Translations under genes and position numbers: made by a program
From: Sphingomicrobium marinum
GTDB lineage: Bacteria; Pseudomonadota; Alphaproteobacteria; Sphingomonadales; Sphingomonadaceae
Direction: 5' to 3'
Assembly: GCF_026157105.1 (NCBI RefSeq)
Contig: NZ_JANPVQ010000001.1
Span: 1,047,501 to 1,111,500, forward strand
Length of the DNA stretch: 64,000 nucleotides
Notes under the pieces: model-generated
Databases searched by the model: none
Seen by the model: only the letters and a program-made list of their open reading frames with translations
Told to the model about the DNA's origin: nothing
Part shown: piece after piece, positions 28,647 through 37,910 of the stretch
How positions within the stretch are numbered: position 1 is the stretch's first letter
Layout of the letters: the number at the start of each line of letters is the position of its first letter

Positions 28647-29587
28647 CCGCAGACCGCGGCCCTTGCAGCGGCATATTCCTCGGCCAATCGTGCGACCAGG
28701 TCGCCGGCACCCACGATTTCCTTGATCGCGCCGATGCCCTGTCCCGAACCCCAGATATCCTTCCACGCCTTGGCACCGTCGAAGTTCATTGCGCTGGGAT
28801 CGGCTTCGGGGAGATTGTCGGGGTCCATCCCTGCACGCGCGATCGGCCCTTTGAGATAGTTGCCGTAAATCCCGGTGAAGAGCGACGACCCGACGATATC
28901 GTCGGCGCCGGACTTGACGATTTCGTCCTTATATTCGTCGACCGCGCGGGCCTCGTGCGTGGCGATGAAGGGCGAGCCGATATAAGCAAGATCGGCGCCC
29001 ATCGCCTCGGCAGCGAGCACCGCGCCGCCATTGGCGATCGAGCCCGACAGCGCCAGCGGGCCATCGAAATATTCGCGGATTTCCTGAATCAGCGCGAAGG
29101 GTGAATATTTGCCGGCATGGCCGCCAGCACCCGCCGCGACAGCGATGAGGCCGTCGGCGCCCTTTTCCAGCGCCTTGTTGGCGAAGCGGTTGTTGATGAT
29201 GTCGTGCATCGTGATGCCGCCCCAGCCGTGGACGGCATCGTTGAGTTCGGGGCGCGCGCCGAGCGAGGTGATCACGATCGGCACCTTATATTTTTCGCAG
29301 GTCACGAGGTCCTCTTCCCACCGCACATTGGTGGGATGGACGATCTGATTGACCGCGAAGGGCGCAGCGGGATTGTCCGGGTTTTCCTGGTTATGCTTGT
29401 CGAGCGTCTCGGTGATCTCGGCGAGCCATTCGTCGAGCTGGCTCGCCGGGCGCGCATTGAGCGCGGGAAAGCTGCCGACAATCCCGGCCTTGCATTGCGC
29501 GATCACCAGCGCTGGGTGCGAAATGATGAAGAGCGGCGCGCCAATCACGGGAATGCGCAAATTCTGAAGGATGGGCGGCAGGCTCAT
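28643..29587 (-). CDS. Nitronate monooxygenase family flavoprotein
   Basis: A 314-residue TIM-barrel FMN enzyme of the former 2-nitropropane dioxygenase family. Supporting motifs are PVIGAPLFIISHPALV at the N-terminus, the GADGLIAVAAGAGGHAG phosphate-binding stretch with the conserved His in GGHAG, and MGADLAYIGSPFIATHEA. It would detoxify nitronates or act as a related flavin oxidoreductase. The ATG at 29587 has AGGAA upstream. Confidence 0.88.
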   Translation of the reverse strand: MSLPPILQNLRIPVIGAPLFIISHPALVIAQCKAGIVGSFPALNARPASQLDEWLAEITETLDKHNQENPDNPAAPFAVNQIVHPTNVRWEEDLVTCEKYKVPIVITSLGARPELNDAVHGWGGITMHDIINNRFANKALEKGADGLIAVAAGAGGHAGKYSPFALIQEIREYFDGPLALSGSIANGGAVLAAEAMGADLAYIGSPFIATHEARAVDEYKDEIVKSGADDIVGSSLFTGIYGNYLKGPIARAGMDPDNLPEADPSAMNFDGAKAWKDIWGSGQGIGAIKEIVGAGDLVARLAEEYAAARAAVCG

Positions 29588-29607
29588 TAGAAATTCCTAT
29601 TGGGCGG

Positions 29608-30789
29608 CTAGCGACGCGAGTGCGACACCGAGGGGTTTGATTCGAGATGACGTTGATTCAACCTGACCGCGATTGCGAGCAGGATCAAGCAGGCGATAGG
29701 GCCGCCAGCGCTTTGCAGTATTCCTGGAAACATCGTGAAGCCAACCGAAGTGGGTAGCATTGCCCTTTGCAAGCGACTTAGCTGCTCGTACCGGCGGGAC
29801 CAAAGCAGCAATGCCGCGCCGCTGACAATGACGAAATCATATATGTAAAGATAAGGCGGAATGAGAAGCAGGCTGGCGGAGAGCGACACAACACGAGCTG
29901 CGTCATCGCTGTGCCGGTCGTGCCAGAGCGACAAGGTGATAAACGCGGCTACGATCGCGACAATTGCATGAATAGCAATAGCGATAGGCTTATTTGTGAA
30001 CGGATACAGCACGTTAAAGAAATTCTGGAAGCGTGTACGCATTATGCCCGCATCGACGACTGCCGCCGCATCGCCCAACTCTTCGTACCACGCTGCCCAT
30101 GAATCCGGTCCCAGGAGGATAGTCGTTAGGGCGACGAGAAGGCCGGTCAGCAGGCTTGCCCAACCGAGCGCTGTCCATCTGCGTCTTATGAGCAAAACTA
30201 GAGGTACCAGAGTACCTAGCGTTGGCTTTACGGTCGCTGCTGCGAGCATGGTCCCGGCGAGCCGCGGTCGAGCTTCTATGAAAGCAATTCCAAGCAAAAG
30301 TGCTGAAGAAAACAGCATGCCGTGCTGGACCCACCATAGCGAATATAGGACGCCGCCCCCCGCAAACAGTCCAGCCAAGGCCAGTCGCCAGTTGCGGGTC
30401 ACCACTGTCAGTGTGCCGAACCACGCGGCAATCGACGCTACAAGATGGATTTTCTCAACGACCCTGTAAGGAAGCGCGGACAGCCATTCCATTACGAGAA
30501 GATGATGCGGCGGGTAGAAGTAGAATAGTAGCCGTGGACGGTATCCGAACGTCTCGTCCATATGATCGGCTAGTCGCGCCTGATCATAACCGATCGCAGT
30601 GCCCTCGGTGCGGGCGAGATCGCCGGCGGCCCAGTGTCCAATCAGATCATGGGCGCAATTGCGCTCACCGCAATAAATCCATCGGTCGGCCAGGAACGCG
30701 TAGATTAGAATACCCAAGGTCAATAGGCTCAGCGCTGACCAAGGTGCATAGAAGCCCCACGTGCGCTTGCAACCGATCGAATTCATCAT
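29608..30789 (-). CDS. Polytopic GT87/DUF2029-type membrane glycosyltransferase-like protein
   Basis: A 393-residue membrane protein with about ten hydrophobic helices. The pattern of a first helix, a soluble loop holding Asp/Arg-rich motifs and FYPPHHLLVMEWLS, and many following helices fits the DUF2029 (GT-C fold, GT87) family, whose mycobacterial members use polyprenyl-phosphate mannose. Hand counts of four 60-base lines inside the gene give 43-53 percent GC, well below neighbouring genes (72 percent at 27601-27660), which suggests horizontal acquisition. Acceptor and donor are unknown. Confidence 0.72.
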   Translation of the reverse strand: MMNSIGCKRTWGFYAPWSALSLLTLGILIYAFLADRWIYCGERNCAHDLIGHWAAGDLARTEGTAIGYDQARLADHMDETFGYRPRLLFYFYPPHHLLVMEWLSALPYRVVEKIHLVASIAAWFGTLTVVTRNWRLALAGLFAGGGVLYSLWWVQHGMLFSSALLLGIAFIEARPRLAGTMLAAATVKPTLGTLVPLVLLIRRRWTALGWASLLTGLLVALTTILLGPDSWAAWYEELGDAAAVVDAGIMRTRFQNFFNVLYPFTNKPIAIAIHAIVAIVAAFITLSLWHDRHSDDAARVVSLSASLLLIPPYLYIYDFVIVSGAALLLWSRRYEQLSRLQRAMLPTSVGFTMFPGILQSAGGPIACLILLAIAVRLNQRHLESNPSVSHSRR

Positions 30790-30931
30790 GAGCAGTTCGC
30801 GACCCGGAATAATTGGTTATCAACGCTTGATCACATCTTCCCCCGTTCGTCCACTCGTCGAAAGAAACGTTGCTCTCGGCGATTGGTCGTCTAGCGTGTT
30901 GCCGACCTAATACGCGGGGGAGTGCGCTCAT

Positions 30932-31807
30932 ATGCTTAAGATCGACGGTCTCAGCCATATTTATCCGAACGGCACCAAGGCATTGACCAAGGTAGATCTG
31001 GACATTCCCAAGGGCATGTACGGGCTGCTGGGGCCAAACGGGGCGGGTAAGTCGACGCTGATGCGCATCATCGCGACGCTGCAGACCCCGACCGAGGGTT
31101 CGGTGCAGTTCGGCGAGATCGACATACTGGCCGAGCCCGACGCGCTGCGCCGCCGTCTTGGCTATCTGCCCCAGGATTTCGGCGTTTATCCGCGCGTTTC
31201 GGCCTACCAGATGCTCGACCACATGGCCGTCCTCAAAGGCATCACCAATGGCGGTGAGCGCAAGTCCGTGGTGGAAACGCTGCTCCACCAGACCAACCTA
31301 TGGGCCGTACGGAGCAAGTCCATCGCCGGGTTTTCGGGCGGCATGCGCCAGCGCTTCGGCATTGCGCAGGCGCTGATCGGCGATCCCGACCTGATCATTG
31401 TCGATGAACCGACCGCGGGCCTCGATCCCGAAGAGCGTAACCGCTTCCTCAACCTGCTCGCCGGCATTGGCGATGAGAAGGTCGTCATCCTGTCGACCCA
31501 TATCGTCGACGATGTCGCCGACCTGTGCCCGCTGATGGCGGTACTCGCCAACGGACGCGTGCAGCTTCAGGGCAAGCCGCAGGACCTCATCGCATCGACG
31601 CGCGGCAAGGTTTGGAAGAAGGCGGTCGACCATGACGCGGTCGAGCCCCTGCGCGAAAGCCACGAAGTCATCTCGACCCGCCTGTTTGCAGGCAAGACCA
31701 TCGTCCACGTGCTCGCCGACAGCGCGCCTGCCGGGTTCGAGCCGGTCGAAGGCGGGCTTGAGGATGTCTATTTCGCGACGCTCGCAGAAGTACGCCGCGC
31801 GGCCTAA
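30932..31807 (+). CDS. ABC transporter ATP-binding protein
   Basis: A 291-residue ABC ATPase. Walker A GPNGAGKST (Lys40), Q-loop in LGYLPQDFG, signature FSGGMRQR (Ser135), Walker B VDEPTAGLD (Asp158, Glu159) and the switch His in STHIVDD are complete. About 70 residues beyond the ATPase core resemble the tail of drug or peptide exporters. It pairs with the following permease/peptidase gene 15 bp downstream. Confidence 0.93.
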   Translation: MLKIDGLSHIYPNGTKALTKVDLDIPKGMYGLLGPNGAGKSTLMRIIATLQTPTEGSVQFGEIDILAEPDALRRRLGYLPQDFGVYPRVSAYQMLDHMAVLKGITNGGERKSVVETLLHQTNLWAVRSKSIAGFSGGMRQRFGIAQALIGDPDLIIVDEPTAGLDPEERNRFLNLLAGIGDEKVVILSTHIVDDVADLCPLMAVLANGRVQLQGKPQDLIASTRGKVWKKAVDHDAVEPLRESHEVISTRLFAGKTIVHVLADSAPAGFEPVEGGLEDVYFATLAEVRRAA

Positions 31808-31822
31808 CGGGGGACCAAGTTC

Positions 31823-34800
31823 ATGATCGGCAAGATCGCCAGTTTCGAGCTCAAGTACCAGCTTAAGAACCCCGTCTTCTGGGTCGGGGTATTTATATTC
31901 TTCCTGCTGGGTTTCGGTCTCACCGCGTCGGACAATGTCCAGATCGGCACGCCGGGGGTCACCAAGGAGAACGGTGCCTTCCCAATCATGATCCTGCAGT
32001 CGATCAGCACGGTCTTTTACCTGTTCATCCTGACGGCGTTCGTGGCCAATGCGATCGTACGCGACGATAGTTCGGGGTTTGCGCCGATGCTGCGCGCCAC
32101 CCCGGTAACCAAAGCGCAGATGGTCTTTGGCCGCTTCATCGGCAGCTATGCCGTGGCGGTGCTGGGGTTCCTGGCGGTGCCGCTTGGTCTGTTTATCGGT
32201 ACGCTGATGCCCTGGGTCGACCCTGAACTGATCGGCCCCCAGGTCTTCAGCTATTATGCCTGGCCATTCCTGATCCTCGTGATCCCCAATCTGTTTTTCG
32301 CCAGCGCCCTGCTATTCTCGGTCTCCACGGTGACTCGCTCGCTGATGTGGAGTTATGTCGCCGTCATCCTGCTCGTGATGGCGTACCTTGCCTTCCAGAA
32401 CATCTTCCAGGGCGATCCGGAGCAGGAGGCGATCTTCGCGCGCTTCGATCCGTTCGGTGTGGGCGCGGTGTCGCTGGAGACCCGCTATTGGAGCGGCGCC
32501 GAATATAACAGCAAGCTGATCGAGCTTGGCGGTATCTTGCTGAGCAACCGTATTCTCATTCTCGTTGCAGGCGCAGTGCTGCTGGGGCTTGCTTATTGGC
32601 GCTATTCCAATGCCGAACGCGCACCGTCGAAGCGCAAGCTGCGCAAGCTCGAAAAGCGCAAGCTGAAGGATGCGAAACTGGCAGCGGTCCCGCCGACGCT
32701 CGGCGGTGAGAAGATCAGCGCCAAGAATGGCGACATCTCCGCGTGGAGCCAATTTGTCGCCCGCCTCAAGGTCGAATTGCAACAGATGTTGCGCAGCCCC
32801 GGCGTGCCCATCCTCATCGTGCTGGCGCTTGGCTTCACCGCTACCGAATTGTGGGGCGGTGCAGGCGGCGGCGGTTATGGCAATGACAGCTATCCTACCG
32901 TTGCGGCGACGATCCAGTCGGTACGCAACAACTTTTCCATCTTCATCCTGATCATCGCGGCTTTCTACGGCGGCGAACTAGTGTGGCGCGAACGCGAGCG
33001 AAAATTGAACGAGATCGTCGACAGCGCGCCCGTCCCGGCTTGGGCAATGACGATCCCCAAGGTGATTGCCATTTTCCTCCTGCTCGTAGCCGTGAATGCC
33101 ACTGGCATGGTGATCGGCCTGCTCTACCAGGCGAGTGCGGGTATGCCAGCGCTTGGCATCGGCAAATATGTCACCTGGTTCATCATTCCGAGCGCAATCG
33201 ATGGCTTGCTCATCGCCGTGCTGGCGGTGGCAATCCAGGTCCTTAGCCCGAACAAGTTTTTCGGCTGGGGCGCGATCCTCGCCTGGTTCCTGTTGACGAT
33301 TTTCTTGTCGAACCTGGGCTATTCGAACCCGCTCTACACCTATGCGGCGGGACCGTCTGTGCCGATGAGCGACCTCGTCGATCCGGCGCCCTTCTTCCTC
33401 GGGGCGTACACGCTGCAAACCTATTGGCTGCTGGGCGCTGCGTTGCTCGTGCTGATTGCGCATTTGCTCTGGCCGCGCGGGGGTGACCTGGGACTGCATT
33501 CGCGCATCGCCCGCGTCCGGCGCAATGGCATCGGAACGGTGCCGGCAATTGTCGGCGCGGTGCTGCTCGCGGGAATGGTCGGGGTGGGCGCCTATGCGCA
33601 CTACAACATCAAGGAACTCAACACCTATCGCACCAGCGACGAGCAGGAAGAGCGACTTGCCGAGTATGAGCGTCGCTACCTCCAGTACGAAGAGCTCAAG
33701 CAGCCCGCGATCAAGGACGTGAAGTTCGATGTTGAACTCCATCCTGCTGAGCGGCGTTTGCTGGTCGACGGGCGCTACCTGCTGCGCAACGAGCATGACG
33801 AAGCGATCGACACCCTCCACGTGCGCCAGCAATCGGAGGACGGCGAATTCCTCAGTCTAAACGTCGCGGGTGCGACCCTCGACGAGCATGACGAGGACTT
33901 TGGTTACCGCATCTATCGCTTCGACACGCCGCTCCAACCAGGCGAAGAAGTCGAGCTGACATTCGAGAGCCGCGTCTGGTATCGCGGGTTTCGCGCCGGT
34001 GCGCCTGCCACCGGCATCACGCCGGACAAGACGTTCGTGAACAACAGCCTGTTCGCGCCGGCCATCGGCATGGACCGTTCGGGCCTGTTGCAGGATCGCA
34101 CGGCGCGCCGTCGCCAAGACCTGCCCGACGAGCTGCGTCCGTACACGCTCGAAGACCCGCGTGGGGTCGAGCAGAATTATGTCGGCGCCGACTGGGTGAC
34201 GAGCGAGGTCACGCTGACCACCGCGGCTGACCAGATCCCGATCGCGCCGGGCGAAAAAGTATCGGATGTAACCAATGGCGATCGGCGCACGGCGGTATTC
34301 CGCGCCTCCAGTCCGATCCTCAATTTCTTCTCGATCCAGTCAGGTGATTATGAAGTCGCCACGCGCCAGCTGCGCGACATCACGCTCGAGGTCTATTATG
34401 AAAAAGGCCATGAGTGGAACGTGCCGCGGATGCTCGATGCGATGGAGACGAGCCTCAACTATTTCGAAGAGAATTTCGGGCCCTACCAGTTCGACTATGC
34501 CCGCATCATAGAATTCCCCTACGCCAGCTTCGCGCAGGCCTTTGCCGGCACGATGCCCTATTCTGAGAATATCGGCTTCCGTCAGAAGATCGATGGCGAT
34601 CCCGACGCGGTCGACTTCGTCACCTACGTGATCGCGCACGAGCTGGCACACCAATATTGGGCGCACCAGGCATTGGGCGGGCTGCAACAGGGCTCGACCA
34701 TGACGACAGAGACGCTCGCCAGCTATTCGGCGATCATGGTGATGAAGGAGCAGGTTGGCGAAGACCAGCTGCGGCGCTTCCTCAAATATGAACTCGATGG

Positions 34801-35428
34801 CTATTTGCGCGGCCGCAAGGGCGAAATCATCGAGGAACTGCCGCTCGTGCGGGTCGAGAACCAGGCATATATTCACTATCGCAAGGGCGCGATGGCCTTC
34901 TTCCTGCTGGCCGAGCGGCTGGGCGAGGACCGGGTCAACGCGGCGCTTGCGCGCTATGTCGATCGCTGGAAGTTCAAGGGCCCGCCTTATCCGCAATCGC
35001 TTGACATCGTGAACGAGATCAAGGCGGAGGCGCGGACGCCCGAAGAGCGCGCGCTGGTTGAAGACCTGCTCGAGAAGATCGTGCTGTTCGACTACAAGGT
35101 CGCCAAGTCCGAAACGGTCGAGCAGAACGGCGAATGGGTGACCACGATCACCGTCGAAGCCGCCAAGTACGAAGCCGACGGTCAGGGGGTCGAAACCGAG
35201 GTGCCGCTGACCGCGCCGGTCAAGATCGGCCTGTTCAGCTCGCGTCCCGGCTTCGGTGCTTTCGACAGCGAGGACGTCATTGCGATGGATGAGCGTACGA
35301 TCGAAGACGGGACAACGGTCATCACGCTGCGCTCGAGCGAACGCCCGGCCTATGTCGGGATCGATCCGTACAATTATTATATCGACCGTAATTCGGATGA
35401 TAACGTGCAGCCGTCCACGTTCGGGTGA
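31823..35428 (+). CDS. ABC-2 permease fused to M1-family aminopeptidase
   Basis: A 1201-residue inner-membrane protein. Residues 1-270 and about 305-580 are two ABC-2-type permease halves with roughly six helices each. From about residue 590 a further helix leads into a large extracytoplasmic part. The M1 peptidase domain carries HELAH (His939, Glu940, His943) and a downstream Glu963 (TMTTETLASY), the zinc ligands and catalytic Glu. The family of permease/M1 fusions is known from genomes but poorly characterised. With the preceding ATPase it could couple export or envelope peptide sensing to peptide trimming in the periplasm. The zinc motif looks active. Confidence 0.88.
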   Translation: MIGKIASFELKYQLKNPVFWVGVFIFFLLGFGLTASDNVQIGTPGVTKENGAFPIMILQSISTVFYLFILTAFVANAIVRDDSSGFAPMLRATPVTKAQMVFGRFIGSYAVAVLGFLAVPLGLFIGTLMPWVDPELIGPQVFSYYAWPFLILVIPNLFFASALLFSVSTVTRSLMWSYVAVILLVMAYLAFQNIFQGDPEQEAIFARFDPFGVGAVSLETRYWSGAEYNSKLIELGGILLSNRILILVAGAVLLGLAYWRYSNAERAPSKRKLRKLEKRKLKDAKLAAVPPTLGGEKISAKNGDISAWSQFVARLKVELQQMLRSPGVPILIVLALGFTATELWGGAGGGGYGNDSYPTVAATIQSVRNNFSIFILIIAAFYGGELVWRERERKLNEIVDSAPVPAWAMTIPKVIAIFLLLVAVNATGMVIGLLYQASAGMPALGIGKYVTWFIIPSAIDGLLIAVLAVAIQVLSPNKFFGWGAILAWFLLTIFLSNLGYSNPLYTYAAGPSVPMSDLVDPAPFFLGAYTLQTYWLLGAALLVLIAHLLWPRGGDLGLHSRIARVRRNGIGTVPAIVGAVLLAGMVGVGAYAHYNIKELNTYRTSDEQEERLAEYERRYLQYEELKQPAIKDVKFDVELHPAERRLLVDGRYLLRNEHDEAIDTLHVRQQSEDGEFLSLNVAGATLDEHDEDFGYRIYRFDTPLQPGEEVELTFESRVWYRGFRAGAPATGITPDKTFVNNSLFAPAIGMDRSGLLQDRTARRRQDLPDELRPYTLEDPRGVEQNYVGADWVTSEVTLTTAADQIPIAPGEKVSDVTNGDRRTAVFRASSPILNFFSIQSGDYEVATRQLRDITLEVYYEKGHEWNVPRMLDAMETSLNYFEENFGPYQFDYARIIEFPYASFAQAFAGTMPYSENIGFRQKIDGDPDAVDFVTYVIAHELAHQYWAHQALGGLQQGSTMTTETLASYSAIMVMKEQVGEDQLRRFLKYELDGYLRGRKGEIIEELPLVRVENQAYIHYRKGAMAFFLLAERLGEDRVNAALARYVDRWKFKGPPYPQSLDIVNEIKAEARTPEERALVEDLLEKIVLFDYKVAKSETVEQNGEWVTTITVEAAKYEADGQGVETEVPLTAPVKIGLFSSRPGFGAFDSEDVIAMDERTIEDGTTVITLRSSERPAYVGIDPYNYYIDRNSDDNVQPSTFG

Positions 35429-35466
35429 CGGTTGCCTGTTGCCGCAGGGTTGATAGTGCAATAAGG

Positions 35467-35495
35467 CCTCTTCCCGAGCGGGGAGGGGCACTTTT
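35467..35495 (+). terminator. Candidate terminator between permease/M1 gene and wecB
   Basis: CCTCTTCCC (35467-35475) can pair with GGGGAGGGG (35480-35488) using G-T wobbles around GAGC, followed by CACTTTT. It marks the boundary between the ABC unit and the polysaccharide island. Confidence 0.5.
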
Positions 35496-35534
35496 GCTGC
35501 CTGCCCAAGATACTGATTTCATTCGGGTAACGAC

Positions 35535-36656
35535 ATGATCAAGACATTGGCCGTGTTCGGCACGCGGCCCGAGGCCATCAAGATGGCGCCGGTGGTGCAA
35601 CAGCTTGCCGCCGACCCGCGCTTCGACAGCCGCATCTGCGTCACCGCGCAGCACCGCGAAATGCTCGACCAGGTGCTCGGGCTGTTCGCGCTGACGCCCG
35701 ATCACGATCTCGACCTGATGAAGCCGGGGCAGGACCTCACCGACATCACCTCGAACGTGCTCCTGGGCTTGCGCGGCGTGCTCGAGGCGGAAAAGCCCGA
35801 CGTCGTTTTGGTGCATGGCGACACGACCACGACGATGGCGGCTTCGCTGGCGGCATTTTATGCCAAGATCCCGGTGGCGCATGTCGAAGCGGGCCTTCGC
35901 ACGGGCAACCGCTATTCACCGTGGCCCGAGGAGATCAATCGCAAGGTCGCGGGCGCGGTGACGAGCATCCATTTCGCACCGACCGAGCGAGCGCAGCAGA
36001 ACCTGCTCGTCGAAGCCGTGCCCGCCGACGAGATTCTCGTGACTGGCAACACGGTGATCGATGCGCTGCTCGACGTGGTGGCGCGGATCGAAGGCGACGC
36101 GGCGCTGGCGAGCAAGCTGGCGCAAGCGGTCCCGACCGATCCTGACCGCAAGACCATCCTCGTCACCGGGCACCGCCGCGAAAATTTTGGCGGCGGGTTC
36201 GAACGCATCTGCACGGCGCTGGGCAAACTGGCCGAGCGGGACGATGTCGAGATCGTCTATCCCGTGCATCTCAATCCTAACGTGAAGGAGCCGGTCGAGC
36301 AAACGCTGGGCGGGCGCGGGAACGTGCGTCTCATCGCGCCGCTCGATTACCTGCCGTTCGTGGACCTGATGCGCCGCTCGTACTTGGTGCTAACCGATAG
36401 CGGCGGGGTGCAAGAAGAAGCGCCCTCGCTGGGCAAGCCGGTGCTTGTCATGCGCGACACGACCGAACGGCCAGAGGCAGTCGATGCCGGTACGGTCAAG
36501 CTGGTCGGCACCGACGATGCCGCCATCGTGCGCGAAGCGGCCGAGCTGCTCGACGACGAGGCGGCCTATGCGCGCATGAGCCGTGCGCACAATCCCTATG
36601 GTGACGGAAAGGCGTCGGCGCGTATCGCCGATCATCTTGCCGCGAAACTCGCCTAA
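35535..36656 (+). CDS. wecB: UDP-N-acetylglucosamine 2-epimerase (non-hydrolysing)
   Basis: A 373-residue GT-B-fold enzyme interconverting UDP-GlcNAc and UDP-ManNAc. Motifs are [12 protein letters not shown] at the N-terminus, [18 protein letters not shown] (active-site Asp/Glu region), [12 protein letters not shown] and [15 protein letters not shown] for UDP binding, all complete. It is the first gene of the polysaccharide island and precedes wecC by 27 bp. Together they supply UDP-ManNAcA (or a related uronic acid) for a surface polymer. Confidence 0.95.
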   Translation: MIKTLAVFGTRPEAIKMAPVVQQLAADPRFDSRICVTAQHREMLDQVLGLFALTPDHDLDLMKPGQDLTDITSNVLLGLRGVLEAEKPDVVLVHGDTTTTMAASLAAFYAKIPVAHVEAGLRTGNRYSPWPEEINRKVAGAVTSIHFAPTERAQQNLLVEAVPADEILVTGNTVIDALLDVVARIEGDAALASKLAQAVPTDPDRKTILVTGHRRENFGGGFERICTALGKLAERDDVEIVYPVHLNPNVKEPVEQTLGGRGNVRLIAPLDYLPFVDLMRRSYLVLTDSGGVQEEAPSLGKPVLVMRDTTERPEAVDAGTVKLVGTDDAAIVREAAELLDDEAAYARMSRAHNPYGDGKASARIADHLAAKLA

Positions 36657-36683
36657 AGCGCTGGAATCTGTAAGGACGTTTGC

Positions 36684-37910
36684 ATGAAAACGGTTTCGGT
36701 CATCGGTCTTGGCTATATCGGGCTTCCCACCGCGGCGATGTTCGCCTCGCGCAAGGTGAAGGTGATCGGCGTCGACGTGAACGAGGAGACGGTCGCGACG
36801 ATCAACGAGGGCCGCGTCCATATCGTCGAACCCGATCTCGATATCGTCGTCCACAGCGTGGTCGAAAGCGGGCATCTCGTCGCCACCACGACGCCGCAGC
36901 CCGCCGACGCGTTCCTGGTCGCGGTGCCGACCCCGTTCAAGGGCGATCACGAACCCGATTTGGGCTTCATCGAAAAAGCCTCCAAGGCCATCGCACCTGT
37001 GCTGAAGACGGGTGACCTTGTTGTGCTTGAATCGACCTCGCCAGTGGGGGCGACCGAGCAAATGGCCGCCTGGCTTGCCGAAGCACGGTCCGACCTCAGC
37101 TTTCCGCAGGATGCGGGCGAGAAAAGCGATATCCGCATCGCCCACTGCCCGGAACGCGTTCTTCCTGGCAAAGTGATGCAGGAGCTGATCCACAACGATC
37201 GCGTGATCGGCGGAATGACGCCGCGGTGCAGCAAGGAGGCCGCCGCGCTCTACAAGATTTTCGTTACCGGCGACTGCGTCATCACCAATGCGCGCACCGC
37301 CGAAATGGCCAAGCTGACCGAAAACAGCTTTCGCGACGTCAACATCGCCTTTGCCAACGAATTGTCGGTGATTTGTGACAAGCTCGACATCGACGTGTGG
37401 GAGCTGATCGCGCTCGCCAACCGCCATCCGCGCGTCAACATCCTCCAGCCGGGCCCGGGCGTCGGCGGCCACTGCATCGCGGTCGATCCGTGGTTTATCG
37501 TCTCCAGGACGCCCGAAGAAGCGCGTCTCATCCGGACCGCGCGCGAAGTGAATGACGACAAGCCGGCATGGGTGTTGGACAAGGTCGATGCGGCGGTCGC
37601 TGAAACGAAGAAGTCCAGTGCCGAGGTTTCGATTGCGATTTATGGCCTCGCGTTCAAGGCGGACATCGATGATCTGCGCGAAAGCCCCGCGCTGTTGATC
37701 GCCAGGCAGCTGGCCAAGAAATACTCGAGCCTGCGGGTCTTCGAACCGCATATCGATAGCCTCCCGGACGGGCTCGAGGACGCGAAGCTGGTCGATGCGG
37801 CCGGTGCGGCGCAGGCCGATATCCATCTCGTGCTGGTCGACCACCAGGCAATCAAGAAGCTGCATTTCGACGGCATCGTCATCGATACGCGCGGCGTGGT
37901 AGCGGGCTGA
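36684..37910 (+). CDS. wecC: UDP-N-acetyl-D-mannosamine dehydrogenase-like enzyme
   Basis: A 408-residue UDP-sugar 6-dehydrogenase. VIGLGYIGLPTAAMFA binds NAD, TSPVGATEQM follows, catalytic Cys264 lies in GPGVGGHCIAVDPWF, and GLAFKADIDDLRESPA is the UDP-domain motif. The GGHCIAVDPWF form fits the WecC/WbpA group rather than Ugd. AAGGACG precedes the ATG. The preceding wecB supports UDP-ManNAc as substrate; UDP-GlcNAc cannot be excluded. Its stop overlaps the next gene (TGATG). Confidence 0.93.
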   Translation: MKTVSVIGLGYIGLPTAAMFASRKVKVIGVDVNEETVATINEGRVHIVEPDLDIVVHSVVESGHLVATTTPQPADAFLVAVPTPFKGDHEPDLGFIEKASKAIAPVLKTGDLVVLESTSPVGATEQMAAWLAEARSDLSFPQDAGEKSDIRIAHCPERVLPGKVMQELIHNDRVIGGMTPRCSKEAAALYKIFVTGDCVITNARTAEMAKLTENSFRDVNIAFANELSVICDKLDIDVWELIALANRHPRVNILQPGPGVGGHCIAVDPWFIVSRTPEEARLIRTAREVNDDKPAWVLDKVDAAVAETKKSSAEVSIAIYGLAFKADIDDLRESPALLIARQLAKKYSSLRVFEPHIDSLPDGLEDAKLVDAAGAAQADIHLVLVDHQAIKKLHFDGIVIDTRGVVAG

